This document shows positions 1-6,196 of a DNA stretch of 6,381 nucleotides, piece after piece. The stretch comes from an uncultured Clostridia bacterium. GTDB taxonomy: Bacteria > Bacillota > Clostridia > UMGS1810. Both the position numbers and the translations under genes were made by a program. The DNA is taken from contig CAJLYL010000086.1 of the NCBI GenBank assembly GCA_905210855.1, positions 1 to 6,381 on the forward strand. Direction: 5' to 3'. Below the pieces are notes generated by a model. That model searched no databases, was not told the origin of the DNA, and saw only the letters and a list, made by a program, of their open reading frames with translations. Each line of letters begins with the position of its first letter. Positions within the stretch are counted from its first letter, which is position 1.

Positions 1-1093
1 TGTAGCGTGAAATATTCAGCACAATACCCATCTCTGTGAGCAAAAACAGAATTGACGAACCGCCGTAGCTGAAAAACGGCAGCGGAATACCAGTGACCGG
101 CATGAGACCGATGCACATACCTATGTTTTCAAAAATGTGTGCCAGAAACATACACGCCACACCGATGCATATGTTTGAGCTGAACTGATTCTTCGCCGCG
201 CGTGAATCGTATATGCAGCGGAGCACAAGCGCAAACAGCAGCGCCGCGACAACTATGCAGCCCACCATGCCAAGCTCCTCGCCGACGACGGCATATATAA
301 AGTCTGTGTGGCGAATGGGCAGATAGCCGAGCTGAGTCTGTGTGCCGTGGTACAGCCCCTTGCCGAATATCTGACCCGAGCCTATGGCGATTTTGGATTG
401 GATTACATGATATCCCGATCCGAGGGGGTCGCTCTCGGGATTGAGGAAAACGAGAATACGGTTTTTCTGATACGTTTTGAACACGAAAAACCACATTATC
501 GGCACTGCGGCGACTATTGCCGCGGCTGCTGCGGTGATGTATTTCCACGATATGCCCGACACAAACAGTATGCCGACAAATATGGACACAAACACCATCG
601 CTGTGCCGAAATCCGGCTGAAGCGCAATCAAACCGAGGATAACTCCGGCGTGCAGGCAGAGCAAAAGTATATTTTTCGGTCTGTTTATTTCCTCACTCAC
701 ATCCGCCGCGTGCTTGGAGAAGGTTATTATAAAGCCTATCTTCACAAATTCGGCAGGCTGAAAGCCGATTGAGCCGAAACGAATCCAGCTTTTGCTGCCC
801 ACCTCCTCTTTGCCCGTGCCGATTACAAGCACGGTTACAAGCAGCAGCACACCGCCGATGTAGATGAATTTTGTCAGGTTGCCCAGGTTTTCGTAGTCAA
901 TGGACGCCAGCACGAACATCAGCGCTATGCCGAGCACTATGCCCACGCTCTGGATTATGAGATATTTGCTGCTGCCGTCCATGGTGCGCACTGCGCTGCT
1001 TATCATTACAAGCCCGAATACGGAGCACACCACCGCCAGTATCAGCAGAAAAAAATCCATATCGGAATAGTTGAAATTTTTTGTCTTTTTCAT
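1..1093 (-). CDS. rodA: Rod shape-determining protein RodA (SEDS peptidoglycan glycosyltransferase), C-terminus cut by window edge
   Basis: RodA polymerises lipid II into glycan strands during cell elongation and works in the membrane with a class B PBP (PBP2-type). I translated it from ATG at 1093; 364 codons are readable and the frame stays open to base 1. It is multi-spanning, with hydrophobic segments such as residues 13-33, 47-63 and 77-92. Family signatures seen are SWIRFGSIGFQPAEFVKI (102-119), QPDFGTAMV (159-167), RHTDFIYAVVGEELG (261-275) and MPVTGIPLPFFSYGGSS (331-347). D264 in HTDF matches the catalytic aspartate known in this family (D262 in E. coli RodA). Family lengths of about 370-400 residues mean only a short C-terminal tail is missing. 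The start is supported by AGAGGT six nt upstream. FtsW and SpoVE are relatives; the HTDFIYAVVGEE and lone position favour RodA. No PBP partner is visible in the window. Confidence 0.93.
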   Translation of the reverse strand, partial: MKKTKNFNYSDMDFFLLILAVVCSVFGLVMISSAVRTMDGSSKYLIIQSVGIVLGIALMFVLASIDYENLGNLTKFIYIGGVLLLVTVLVIGTGKEEVGSKSWIRFGSIGFQPAEFVKIGFIITFSKHAADVSEEINRPKNILLLCLHAGVILGLIALQPDFGTAMVFVSIFVGILFVSGISWKYITAAAAAIVAAVPIMWFFVFKTYQKNRILVFLNPESDPLGSGYHVIQSKIAIGSGQIFGKGLYHGTQTQLGYLPIRHTDFIYAVVGEELGMVGCIVVAALLFALVLRCIYDSRAAKNQFSSNICIGVACMFLAHIFENIGMCIGLMPVTGIPLPFFSYGGSSILFLLTEMGIVLNISRY

Positions 1094-1138
1094 ATGTTAC
1101 CTCTTTATATATAAAAGTCGATTTTTTGCACTCTATAT

Positions 1139-1167
1139 AGTATACCAAGCTTTGTGAAAAAAAACAA
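1139..1167 (-). promoter_or_regulatory. Sigma-A-type promoter for rodA
   Basis: On the minus strand, TTGTTT (1167-1162) is followed after 17 nt by TATACT (1144-1139). The -10 is preceded by TGG, giving an extended -10 (TGnTATACT). The expected transcription start is near 1132, leaving a leader of about 40 nt before the rodA ATG at 1093. The spacing and extended -10 make this a good match, but it is read by eye only. Confidence 0.6.
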
Positions 1168-1221
1168 TATCTGTTTTGAGGATTTTTTTATATTTTTTAC
1201 ACTTTATTAATAAAATCACTC

Positions 1222-1257
1222 TTGCATTTATTGCCGATGTATATTAAAATATATAAT
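1222..1257 (+). promoter_or_regulatory. Probable promoter of the DUF5685/J-protein/VOC operon
   Basis: Two overlapping solutions are visible. One is TTGCAT (1222-1227), a 17-nt spacer and TAAAAT (1245-1250). The other uses the perfect -10 TATAAT (1252-1257), whose nearest -35-like box TTGCCG (1231-1236) is only 15 nt away. Either would start transcription 20-30 nt before the ATG at 1287. The promoter is divergent to the rodA promoter, about 55 bp away. Confidence 0.5.
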
Positions 1258-1286
1258 GAAGCTAATAACAACAATCGGAGAGAAGT

Positions 1287-2129
1287 ATGTTCGGGTATGT
1301 AAATATATGCAAGGATGAATTGAAAATTAAAGATTTTACGAATTTTAGGGCATACTACTGCGGATTGTGCAAGGCGCTCGGGCGGCGGCACAATCAGCTT
1401 GTGCGGCTCGGACTAAGCTATGATTTCACCTTTCTTGCAATTTTGCTCGATTCGATGAATGACGGCGAGACGCAATTTCGCTCCGAGGGCTGTATAAAGC
1501 ATTTCGGCAAAAAGAAAACCGTCGTGCGCAATGCCGCGGTTGACTTTGCTGCGGACATGAGTGTGCTGCTCACATACTACAAGTTGCTTGATGATGTGGC
1601 GGACGACAGGAGCATTAAGGCGTTCATCGCATCACTTCCGTACAGATTTGCGCTGCGGCGCATGAGGAAGAAATATCCCGATATAGGGAGTAGGGTGAGA
1701 GATAACCTAAAAAGACTAAGCCGCCTTGAACAGGAAAAATGCGATTGCCTTGATGAGGCTTGTGAGCCATTCGCCGCGATTATGGCGGATATATTCACGC
1801 TCGGTTCGCCGTCGCTGCATCGCTTGGGCTATGATATAGGCAGATTTGTCTACCTTGCCGACGCCTGCGACGATATGCGCGATGATTTTGAAAAGAAAAA
1901 ATATAATCCTATGAACGAGGCATACGGCTTTGGCGGCGTCGTGACGGACGGGATAAAGGAAAGTGCCGAAAGCTCGCTCTACATCACCATGAGCGCCGCG
2001 GCGCACGAATATGAAGGATTGCCGATATTTAAAAACAAGCCGATACTTGACAATATCATATATCTGGGTATAAGAGCAAACGCAGACAGAGCGCTGAATA
2101 AGCTCTGCGAAAACAATCGAAAGGACTAA
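1287..2129 (+). CDS. DUF5685-like family protein of unknown function
   Basis: This 280-residue protein is predicted soluble and mostly helical, with no signal peptide. The opening MFGYV and the YYCGLCKALG segment (residues 23-32) followed by LSYDFTFLAIL (43-53) are what I recall as the DUF5685 signature, a Firmicutes family with no assigned function. Visible features are C25-x2-C28 and C69-x2-H72, which could form a metal site. There are also two acidic motifs: DDVADD (102-107) and DDMRDD (195-200), the latter within GRFVYLADACDDMRDD, with KYNP at 205-208. Both fit DDxxD. A GGAGAG-type RBS lies a few nt before the ATG. It is the first gene of a packed operon, and the J-protein gene starts 7 nt after its stop. 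The family call is fairly firm; any activity is unknown. The paired acidic motifs hint at an isoprenoid-synthase-like fold, which is inference. Confidence 0.82.
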   Translation: MFGYVNICKDELKIKDFTNFRAYYCGLCKALGRRHNQLVRLGLSYDFTFLAILLDSMNDGETQFRSEGCIKHFGKKKTVVRNAAVDFAADMSVLLTYYKLLDDVADDRSIKAFIASLPYRFALRRMRKKYPDIGSRVRDNLKRLSRLEQEKCDCLDEACEPFAAIMADIFTLGSPSLHRLGYDIGRFVYLADACDDMRDDFEKKKYNPMNEAYGFGGVVTDGIKESAESSLYITMSAAAHEYEGLPIFKNKPILDNIIYLGIRANADRALNKLCENNRKD

Positions 2130-2136
2130 TTTTAAC

Positions 2137-2826
2137 ATGAATGATCCGTACAAGGTGCTCGGTGTGCCGACAAACGCCACCGAGGCACAGATAAAAGAGG
2201 CATACAGGGAGCTGGCAAAGAAATATCACCCCGACAAGTACATCAACAATCCGCTTGCCGACCTCGCGGCAGAGAAGATGCGCGAGATAAACGAGGCGTA
2301 CGATACTTTGATGAAAAAAGGCGGTTCGTCATCGGGCGGATATTCGTCGACAAACGGCGGCGGATATTCGGACAGGGGCGGTTATTCATCGCAGCGGAGC
2401 GGCTCGGGCGCATACGGCGGCACGGGTTACGGCGGATTTAACGCCAATGCCGGCAGCAGCGACTACGCCGCCATAAGGCACATGATAAACGAAAATCGCC
2501 TGGACGACGCGGAGAGCGCACTCAACGGCGTGACAGTGCGCAACGCGGAGTGGCACTACCTTATGGGAGTTGTTAAACAGCGCCGCGGCTGGTACGACAT
2601 GGCTTATCAGCATTTTGCGCGCGCTGCGCAGCTTGACCCGTATAATATGGAATACAGAAACGCATTTAATGCAGTTAATTCTCAGCGCGGAGCATATACC
2701 TCCGCCGGCAACGGCTATGGCTACAACACGCAGTCGAGCTGCTGCTCGTGCGATACCTGCACCTCGCTTTTGTGTGCGGATTGCTGCTGCGAGATGATGG
2801 GTGGTGATTTGATACCATGCTGCTGA
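2137..2826 (+). CDS. J-domain (DnaJ-like) protein with Gly/Ser/Tyr linker, TPR-like module and cysteine-rich tail
   Basis: This 229-residue protein is a likely co-chaperone that stimulates an Hsp70 (DnaK) through its J domain. The J domain spans about residues 3-62 and has the essential HPD at 31-33, basic helix II (EAYRELAKKY, 21-30) and the NEAYDTL helix (52-58). A low-complexity linker (63-108) carries repeated GGYSS-type units. Residues 109-181 form helical pairs resembling TPR repeats (AEWHYLMGVVKQRRG, then YQHFARAAQLDPYN). The tail (202-229) has ten cysteines in 28 residues, including CCSC, CADCCC and a terminal CC after GGDLIP. It lacks the DnaJ zinc-finger CxxCxGxG repeats and the C-terminal client domains, so it is not canonical DnaJ. 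AAGGA (2121-2125) is an RBS 11 nt before the ATG, inside the end of the previous gene. The stop overlaps the next gene by 10 nt, suggesting translational coupling. Confidence 0.88.
   Translation: MNDPYKVLGVPTNATEAQIKEAYRELAKKYHPDKYINNPLADLAAEKMREINEAYDTLMKKGGSSSGGYSSTNGGGYSDRGGYSSQRSGSGAYGGTGYGGFNANAGSSDYAAIRHMINENRLDDAESALNGVTVRNAEWHYLMGVVKQRRGWYDMAYQHFARAAQLDPYNMEYRNAFNAVNSQRGAYTSAGNGYGYNTQSSCCSCDTCTSLLCADCCCEMMGGDLIPCC
2335..2391 (+). repeat. Short degenerate in-frame repeats encoding GGYS[SD] units in the J-protein linker
   Basis: Three GGYSS, GGYSD and GGYSS units (residues 67-71, 75-79 and 81-85) are encoded by similar DNA with the core GGCGGNTATTC. They make a flexible linker between the J domain and the TPR-like part. 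Such tracts can change length by slippage or recombination, so copy number may vary between strains. Confidence 0.55.
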
Positions 2827-3332
2827 AGAACGAGAGTAAATATGTAGCATACGGTGGTGTGAGCGCAGCGCTGTCGCTGATTTTTCTGCTGATGGCATCG
2901 TCAATGCCTTTTTGCCGGCTTGTGTTTTTGTTTGCTGCGTCGTTTGCCGTAGGGCTTGCCGCGGCGGCGCATGATGTGAAGCTTGCGGCGGCACAGTATG
3001 TTGTCGTGTCGGCGCTGGCAATTCTCATTTTGCCGGCAAAGCAGATTGCTGTGCTGTATGCCACGGTCGTGGGAAACTATCCCATAGTCAAGCTCTATGT
3101 TGACCGTATGAAAAACACGCCGCTGCGCATAGGCATAAAGTGCGTGATATTTAACGCTTACATGGGTTTGTGTTGCCTGATAGCGGTAAAAGTGCTCGGT
3201 ATGTCCATGCAAACGCAATATCCGTTTTGGATGCTGTGGGTGTGGATGCTGCTGGCGTTTTATGTATATGACTATGTATACAGCCTGTTCATGATGAAAG
3301 TGATCGGGATGAATATAAGAAGGAGAGGATAA
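2817..3332 (+). CDS. Small multi-spanning integral membrane protein, function unknown
   Basis: This is a 171-residue, strongly hydrophobic protein with about five or six predicted membrane helices, near residues 12-31, 34-51, 56-73, 76-93, 104-127 and 136-160. A short polar N-terminus and a basic C-terminus (NIRRRG) suggest a cytoplasmic C-terminus. The segment YATVVGNYPIVKLYVDRMKN (81-100) is the most distinctive loop. The opening KYVAYGGVSAALSLIFLLMA resembles the first helix of ECF-transporter S-components and DUF2232-type proteins, but I cannot assign it to a family. The start lies inside the last codons of the J-protein gene, so it is probably coupled translationally; only a weak GGGTGG lies upstream. 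The VOC gene follows after 2 nt. Its position suggests that it is the membrane partner of the J-protein. Confidence 0.75.
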   Translation: MLLKNESKYVAYGGVSAALSLIFLLMASSMPFCRLVFLFAASFAVGLAAAAHDVKLAAAQYVVVSALAILILPAKQIAVLYATVVGNYPIVKLYVDRMKNTPLRIGIKCVIFNAYMGLCCLIAVKVLGMSMQTQYPFWMLWVWMLLAFYVYDYVYSLFMMKVIGMNIRRRG

Positions 3333-3334
3333 TA

Positions 3335-3715
3335 ATGAAAATCGGTATTGAGCATTTGGCAATTTACGCAAAGGACACAAAGGCGCTGTCGGATTGGTAC
3401 AAGGATATGTTTGACGGCGAGGTGGTTTATGACAACGGAAAGGGTACATATTTCGTAGCTTTCTCGGATAAGAGCATGATAGAGTTCTGCTCGGCGGAGA
3501 GCGAAAACGTGCCGACAGAGCTTAACACACCGGGCATCAGGCACATCGCAATGTCCGTGGACGAATTTGATGCGCTTGCAAAGAGAGTTGTTGACTCCGG
3601 CGCTCCGATTCTGAAGGAAGCTAATGTGAATGCAAAGGGCATAGGTACAATATTCTTCCGCGACCCCGAGGGCAACATTGTTCACCTGATATCAAGACCC
3701 GAACCGCTTGTTTAG
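3335..3715 (+). CDS. VOC superfamily protein (glyoxalase/bleomycin-resistance/dioxygenase fold)
   Basis: This 126-residue protein is the usual size for a single-domain VOC protein with two beta-alpha-beta-beta-beta modules. It begins MKIGIEHLAIYAKD, has IEF at 49-51, RHIAMSVDEFDAL at 69-81, and ends FFRDPEGNIVHLISRP. Expected metal-ligand positions are H7, E50 and H70. The fourth, normally E in a GNxxEL context, is H117 here. Members range from lactoylglutathione lyases to dioxygenases and resistance proteins, so the substrate cannot be named. A GGAGAGGA RBS lies just upstream, and the gap from the membrane protein stop is only 2 nt, so it is the last gene of the operon. No clear terminator is seen in the 104 nt that follow. 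Confidence 0.88.
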   Translation: MKIGIEHLAIYAKDTKALSDWYKDMFDGEVVYDNGKGTYFVAFSDKSMIEFCSAESENVPTELNTPGIRHIAMSVDEFDALAKRVVDSGAPILKEANVNAKGIGTIFFRDPEGNIVHLISRPEPLV

Positions 3716-3819
3716 CAGTTTTTGCAGGATAGTTTTGTGTGATGGGCGGTATGTATTTCATTTGTGTGCCGACTGATATGTTATAAAATTTATATTTTTA
3801 AGCAAAAAGGAGATAAATT

Positions 3820-4677
3820 ATGAAAACATCAACCGAAATAGACTCGGCGTCAAAAATCGTCGGCGAGGAAAAGGCTGTCGAATACATAGCCAAGGCAGGG
3901 TTTGACGCGTGGGATTTCTCCATGTTTGCCATGGCGCAGTATGACTACTCAACGCAAACAGTGGAGAATATAAGCCATCCTCTGCGCGGCGCGGATTATA
4001 TTAAATTTGCGCGCAGGCTCAGACGGATTGGCGAGGACAACGGAATACACTGCAATCAGTCGCACGCGCCGTTTCCGGTGCATGTGCCCGAGATTCGCTC
4101 GTACTTAAAGCGTGCCATAGAGTGTACTGCCGAGGCAGGTGGCAAGATTTGCGTAATTCATCCCGACAATTTTAAGAGTGCGCAGGAGAATGCAGAGATG
4201 TTCTGCGAGCTTTTGCCGTTTGCAAAGGATTGCGGAGTCAAAATTGCCACGGAGAATATGTGGAATTGGGATAAAGAGAAGAACCGCGCTGCATTTGCCG
4301 CCTGCGCAACGGCGGAGGATTTCAACGCGCATCTTGACGCGGTGGACGACGATTATTTTATCGCCTGTCTTGACATAGGTCACGCAGAGATGATGGGAAA
4401 GGACACAAGCGCGGCGCAGATGATTGAGGCGCTCGGCGCGAGGCTCGGTGCACTGCACATTCATGATAACGACAAATGGCACGATTCTCATCAGATACCT
4501 TTCTCCATGAAGATAGATTTTGAGTCTGTCACGGAGGCGCTCAAGAAGATTGGTTACAGCGGATATCTCACGCTCGAGGCGGATCAGTATCTGCACGAAA
4601 GGACTGCCGACGACATATTCGACGGCATATGTGATCTGTCGCGAGCCGCAAGAAAACTTGATTCTATGATGCAATAA
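3820..4677 (+). CDS. Sugar phosphate isomerase/epimerase family protein (xylose isomerase-like TIM barrel)
   Basis: This 285-residue protein has the length and motif order of the AP-endonuclease-2/xylose-isomerase-like TIM barrel family, which isomerises or epimerises sugars, inositols and related compounds using a divalent metal. Motifs at strand ends are NQSHAPF (79-85), VIHPDN (112-117), ATENMW (143-148), CLDIGHAEM (183-191), LHIHDND (212-218), DSHQIPF (222-228) and TLEAD (251-255). Likely metal ligands are E145, D185 (with H188), H215 or H224, and E253. All appear intact, so it is probably active. AAGGAG about 7 nt before the ATG fixes the start. A TATAAA (3782-3787) in the 104-nt upstream gap may be a -10, but no good -35 pairs with it. 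The actual substrate is not evident from the neighbours. Confidence 0.87.
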   Translation: MKTSTEIDSASKIVGEEKAVEYIAKAGFDAWDFSMFAMAQYDYSTQTVENISHPLRGADYIKFARRLRRIGEDNGIHCNQSHAPFPVHVPEIRSYLKRAIECTAEAGGKICVIHPDNFKSAQENAEMFCELLPFAKDCGVKIATENMWNWDKEKNRAAFAACATAEDFNAHLDAVDDDYFIACLDIGHAEMMGKDTSAAQMIEALGARLGALHIHDNDKWHDSHQIPFSMKIDFESVTEALKKIGYSGYLTLEADQYLHERTADDIFDGICDLSRAARKLDSMMQ

Positions 4678-4689
4678 GCAAAAATCAAA

Positions 4690-4728
4690 TCCCCCCGTGC
4701 TTTTCTAAAAAAGTATGAGGGGAATTTT
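4690..4728. terminator. Bidirectional intrinsic terminator between convergent genes
   Basis: Arms 4690-4704 and 4709-4723 pair through TCCCC/GGGGA, one C-A mismatch, then CGTGCTTTT with AAAAGTATG (two G-U pairs). The loop is CTAA. ATTTT follows on the plus strand, and on the minus strand the stem is followed by TTTGATTTT. The position 13 nt after the isomerase stop and just past the convergent aminotransferase stop fits termination in both directions. Confidence 0.75.
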
Positions 4729-4734
4729 ATGTCA

Positions 4735-5919
4735 TCAATACTCTTTGCTCAGTTTTTCAAACGCAGGCAGCGACTTTTCTATCATCTCCGTTGATACGCA
4801 ATACGATATTCTCACATATCCGGGGAAGCCGAAACTGTCGCTCGGCACAAGCAGAAGTTCGTGTTTTTTTGCCTTTTCGCAGAAAGATGCGGAATCATCC
4901 TCAAGGGCTTTTACAAACAGATAAAAAGCTCCGTCCGGCTTTACCACGCTGAAACCGTAGTCCGTGAGAGCCTTGCACAGGATGTCGCGGTTCTTTTTGT
5001 ACACGGATATGTCGGACGTTTTGCCTATGCACTGCGGTACGATTTTCTGAAACAGGCTCGGCGCGCACACAAAACCCAGGGAGCGTCCTGAGCCGCAGAC
5101 GGCAAAATACAGCTTGTCCGAGTCGTCCGCTTTGTCAGGCACAAGGATGTAACCGATTCTCTCACCCGGGAGTGACAGCGACTTGCTGAATGAATAGCAC
5201 ACCATGGTGTTGTTGTAGTAGTTGGGTATAAACGGCACTGTGACAGATTTGTCATACACCAGTTCACGGTAGGGCTCATCGGCAATGATAAATATCCTTG
5301 TGCCGAATTTATCCTGAGCTTTTGTCAGCATATCGGCAAGCTTTTTAACCGTGTCCTCACTGAACACAACACCCGAAGGGTTGTTTGGCGAATTGATGAT
5401 GACAGCCTTTGTGTTAGGGTTTATCGCGCTCTCCAGTGCGCCGAAATCTATCTGAAAATCCTCTTCTCTGCACTTAACCTCAACGGCTTTCATGCCGGCT
5501 TGCGCAATAAAAACCTTGTATTCGGGGAAGTACGGTGCAAGCACTATTACCTCGTTGCCGTCCTCGGCGAGTGCCGACAGGCTTATGGTGAGCGAAGCCG
5601 CCGCTCCGCAGGTCATGTAGAAATTATCCGCGGTGTAGTTGGTGCCGTGGGTCGAGTTTATGTAATCGGCGCACGCCTTGCGCACCTCGGCGTCACCCTG
5701 AGCCGAGGTGTAGCCGTGCAGCACCACGGGGTCGGTGTTCGTCACCAGGTCGGCAAGGGCGTGTTTCACACAGTCAGGCGCAGGCACACTGGGGTTGCCA
5801 AGACTGAAATCAAACACGTTTTCCGCGCCTATTTCCGCTTTTCTCTTTTTTCCGTATTCAAAAAGCTCTCTAATCTCGGAGCGTTTGCTGCCGAGAGCAT
5901 ACATTTTTTCAGAAACCAT
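4735..5919 (-). CDS. Pyridoxal phosphate-dependent aminotransferase, class I/II (aspartate aminotransferase-like)
   Basis: This is a fold-type I PLP enzyme that moves an amino group between an amino acid and a 2-oxo acid in the cytosol. From the ATG at 5919 it is 394 residues, the normal class I/II length. Motifs in this numbering are FSLGNPSVPAP (38-48), HGYTSAQGD (68-76), INSPNNPSG (175-183, with the cofactor-binding Asn), FIIADEPYREL (210-220, with Asp pairing to the PLP nitrogen), SFSKSLSLPGERIGY (243-257, with the PLP lysine K246 and R254), and GYVRISYC (367-374, with the substrate carboxylate Arg). All catalytic residues are present. Start choice: GGAGG lies 9 nt before this ATG but only 3 nt before the in-frame ATG at 5925, which would add two residues. 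The substrate cannot be assigned. The gene is convergent with the isomerase and divergent from the permease gene. Confidence 0.93.
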   Translation of the reverse strand: MVSEKMYALGSKRSEIRELFEYGKKRKAEIGAENVFDFSLGNPSVPAPDCVKHALADLVTNTDPVVLHGYTSAQGDAEVRKACADYINSTHGTNYTADNFYMTCGAAASLTISLSALAEDGNEVIVLAPYFPEYKVFIAQAGMKAVEVKCREEDFQIDFGALESAINPNTKAVIINSPNNPSGVVFSEDTVKKLADMLTKAQDKFGTRIFIIADEPYRELVYDKSVTVPFIPNYYNNTMVCYSFSKSLSLPGERIGYILVPDKADDSDKLYFAVCGSGRSLGFVCAPSLFQKIVPQCIGKTSDISVYKKNRDILCKALTDYGFSVVKPDGAFYLFVKALEDDSASFCEKAKKHELLLVPSDSFGFPGYVRISYCVSTEMIEKSLPAFEKLSKEY

Positions 5920-5928
5920 ATTCATCTG

Positions 5929-5933
5929 CCTCC
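5929..5933 (-). promoter_or_regulatory. Ribosome binding site GGAGG deciding the aminotransferase start
   Basis: GGAGG on the minus strand is 3 nt from ATG 5925 and 9 nt from ATG 5919. The second spacing is much closer to the normal range, so translation probably starts at MVSEKM rather than MNMVSEKM. Confidence 0.6.
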
Positions 5934-5952
5934 GTTAATATCTATATGTGAT

Positions 5953-5981
5953 AGTATAGCACAAATGCTGAGCAATAGCAA
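5953..5981 (-). promoter_or_regulatory. Strong sigma-A-type promoter for the aminotransferase gene
   Basis: On the minus strand, TTGCTA (5981-5976) is followed after 17 nt by TATACT (5958-5953), preceded by TGC, an extended -10. The predicted transcript starts near 5946, giving a short leader of about 27 nt with the GGAGG. Confidence 0.65.
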
Positions 5982-6023
5982 GCGGCGGAAGCTGATATTC
6001 GTGGTGCAAATGGCAGAGATTCG

Positions 6024-6035
6024 CCGCAATTGCGG
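6024..6035. repeat. Perfect 12-bp palindrome CCGCAATTGCGG, possible operator
   Basis: CCGCAATTGCGG equals its own reverse complement. It lies between the two divergent promoters, about 43 bp upstream of the aminotransferase -35 and about 60 bp upstream of the permease -35. Position and symmetry would suit a dimeric regulator, but no second copy is seen in the window, and a chance palindrome is possible. Confidence 0.35.
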
Positions 6036-6095
6036 TAAAGAAACAGTAAAATTTGCTGATTTTTGAGTTTTTTCAAAGAAATTGTGAAAAAAGTG

Positions 6096-6124
6096 TTTAC
6101 AAATCGTCCATAATGTGTTATCAT
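6096..6124 (+). promoter_or_regulatory. Promoter of the uracil permease transcript
   Basis: TTTACA (6096-6101), a 17-nt spacer and TATCAT (6119-6124) with TGT before the -10 (extended -10). The expected start is near 6131, about 10 nt before the PyrR-like hairpin, giving a leader of about 144 nt. This fits a leader-regulated gene. Confidence 0.65.
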
Positions 6125-6140
6125 TTCTAAGATATATATG

Positions 6141-6170
6141 TCTTTAATCCGATGCGGGACGTCGGCAAGG
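6141..6170 (+). promoter_or_regulatory. PyrR-binding-like RNA hairpin (anti-antiterminator) in the permease leader
   Basis: In the RNA, CCGATG (6149-6154) pairs with CGTCGG (6160-6165) around the loop CGGGA. Below it is an internal bulge (TAAT / C), and TCTT (6141-6144) can pair with AAGG (6167-6170). The frame TTTAA ... GGCAAGG with a purine-rich G/A loop matches what I recall of PyrR-binding elements. Those control pyr genes and the uracil permease by attenuation in Firmicutes. The loop is one nt shorter than the usual hexaloop, so it may be a variant or another ligand-binding RNA. Its 3' arm overlaps GGCAAGG, which can instead pair with the terminator, giving a switch. Confidence 0.55.
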
Positions 6171-6196
6171 TTTTTATCATATTGTTTGGACTGCTT

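Noticed and set aside
308..772. Open frame on the plus strand antisense to rodA
   Set aside because: It lies fully within the rodA coding region, which has clear SEDS motifs; the antisense translation is Cys/His/Arg-rich with no recognisable domain and no RBS.
2740..2826. TGC-rich stretch as a trinucleotide repeat element
   Set aside because: The clustered TGC triplets are explained by cysteine codons in the J-protein tail and are not in a regular array.
2386..3449. Long minus-strand open frames opposite the J-protein and membrane protein genes
   Set aside because: The translations are His/Arg/Ala-rich shadows of GC-rich codons in well-supported plus-strand genes, without RBS or domain similarity.
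3700..3726. Possible terminator after the VOC gene (AACCGC...GCAGTT followed by T residues)
   Set aside because: The stem is only about five pairs with a mismatch and overlaps the stop codon; too weak to call.
4105..4674. Minus-strand open frame opposite the isomerase gene
   Set aside because: The plus strand encodes a complete TIM-barrel protein with its metal ligands; the reverse frame shows no domain.
5500..6066. Plus-strand open frame across the aminotransferase 5' end and the spacer
   Set aside because: It is antisense to an intact aminotransferase and its promoter, with no RBS and no recognisable protein features.
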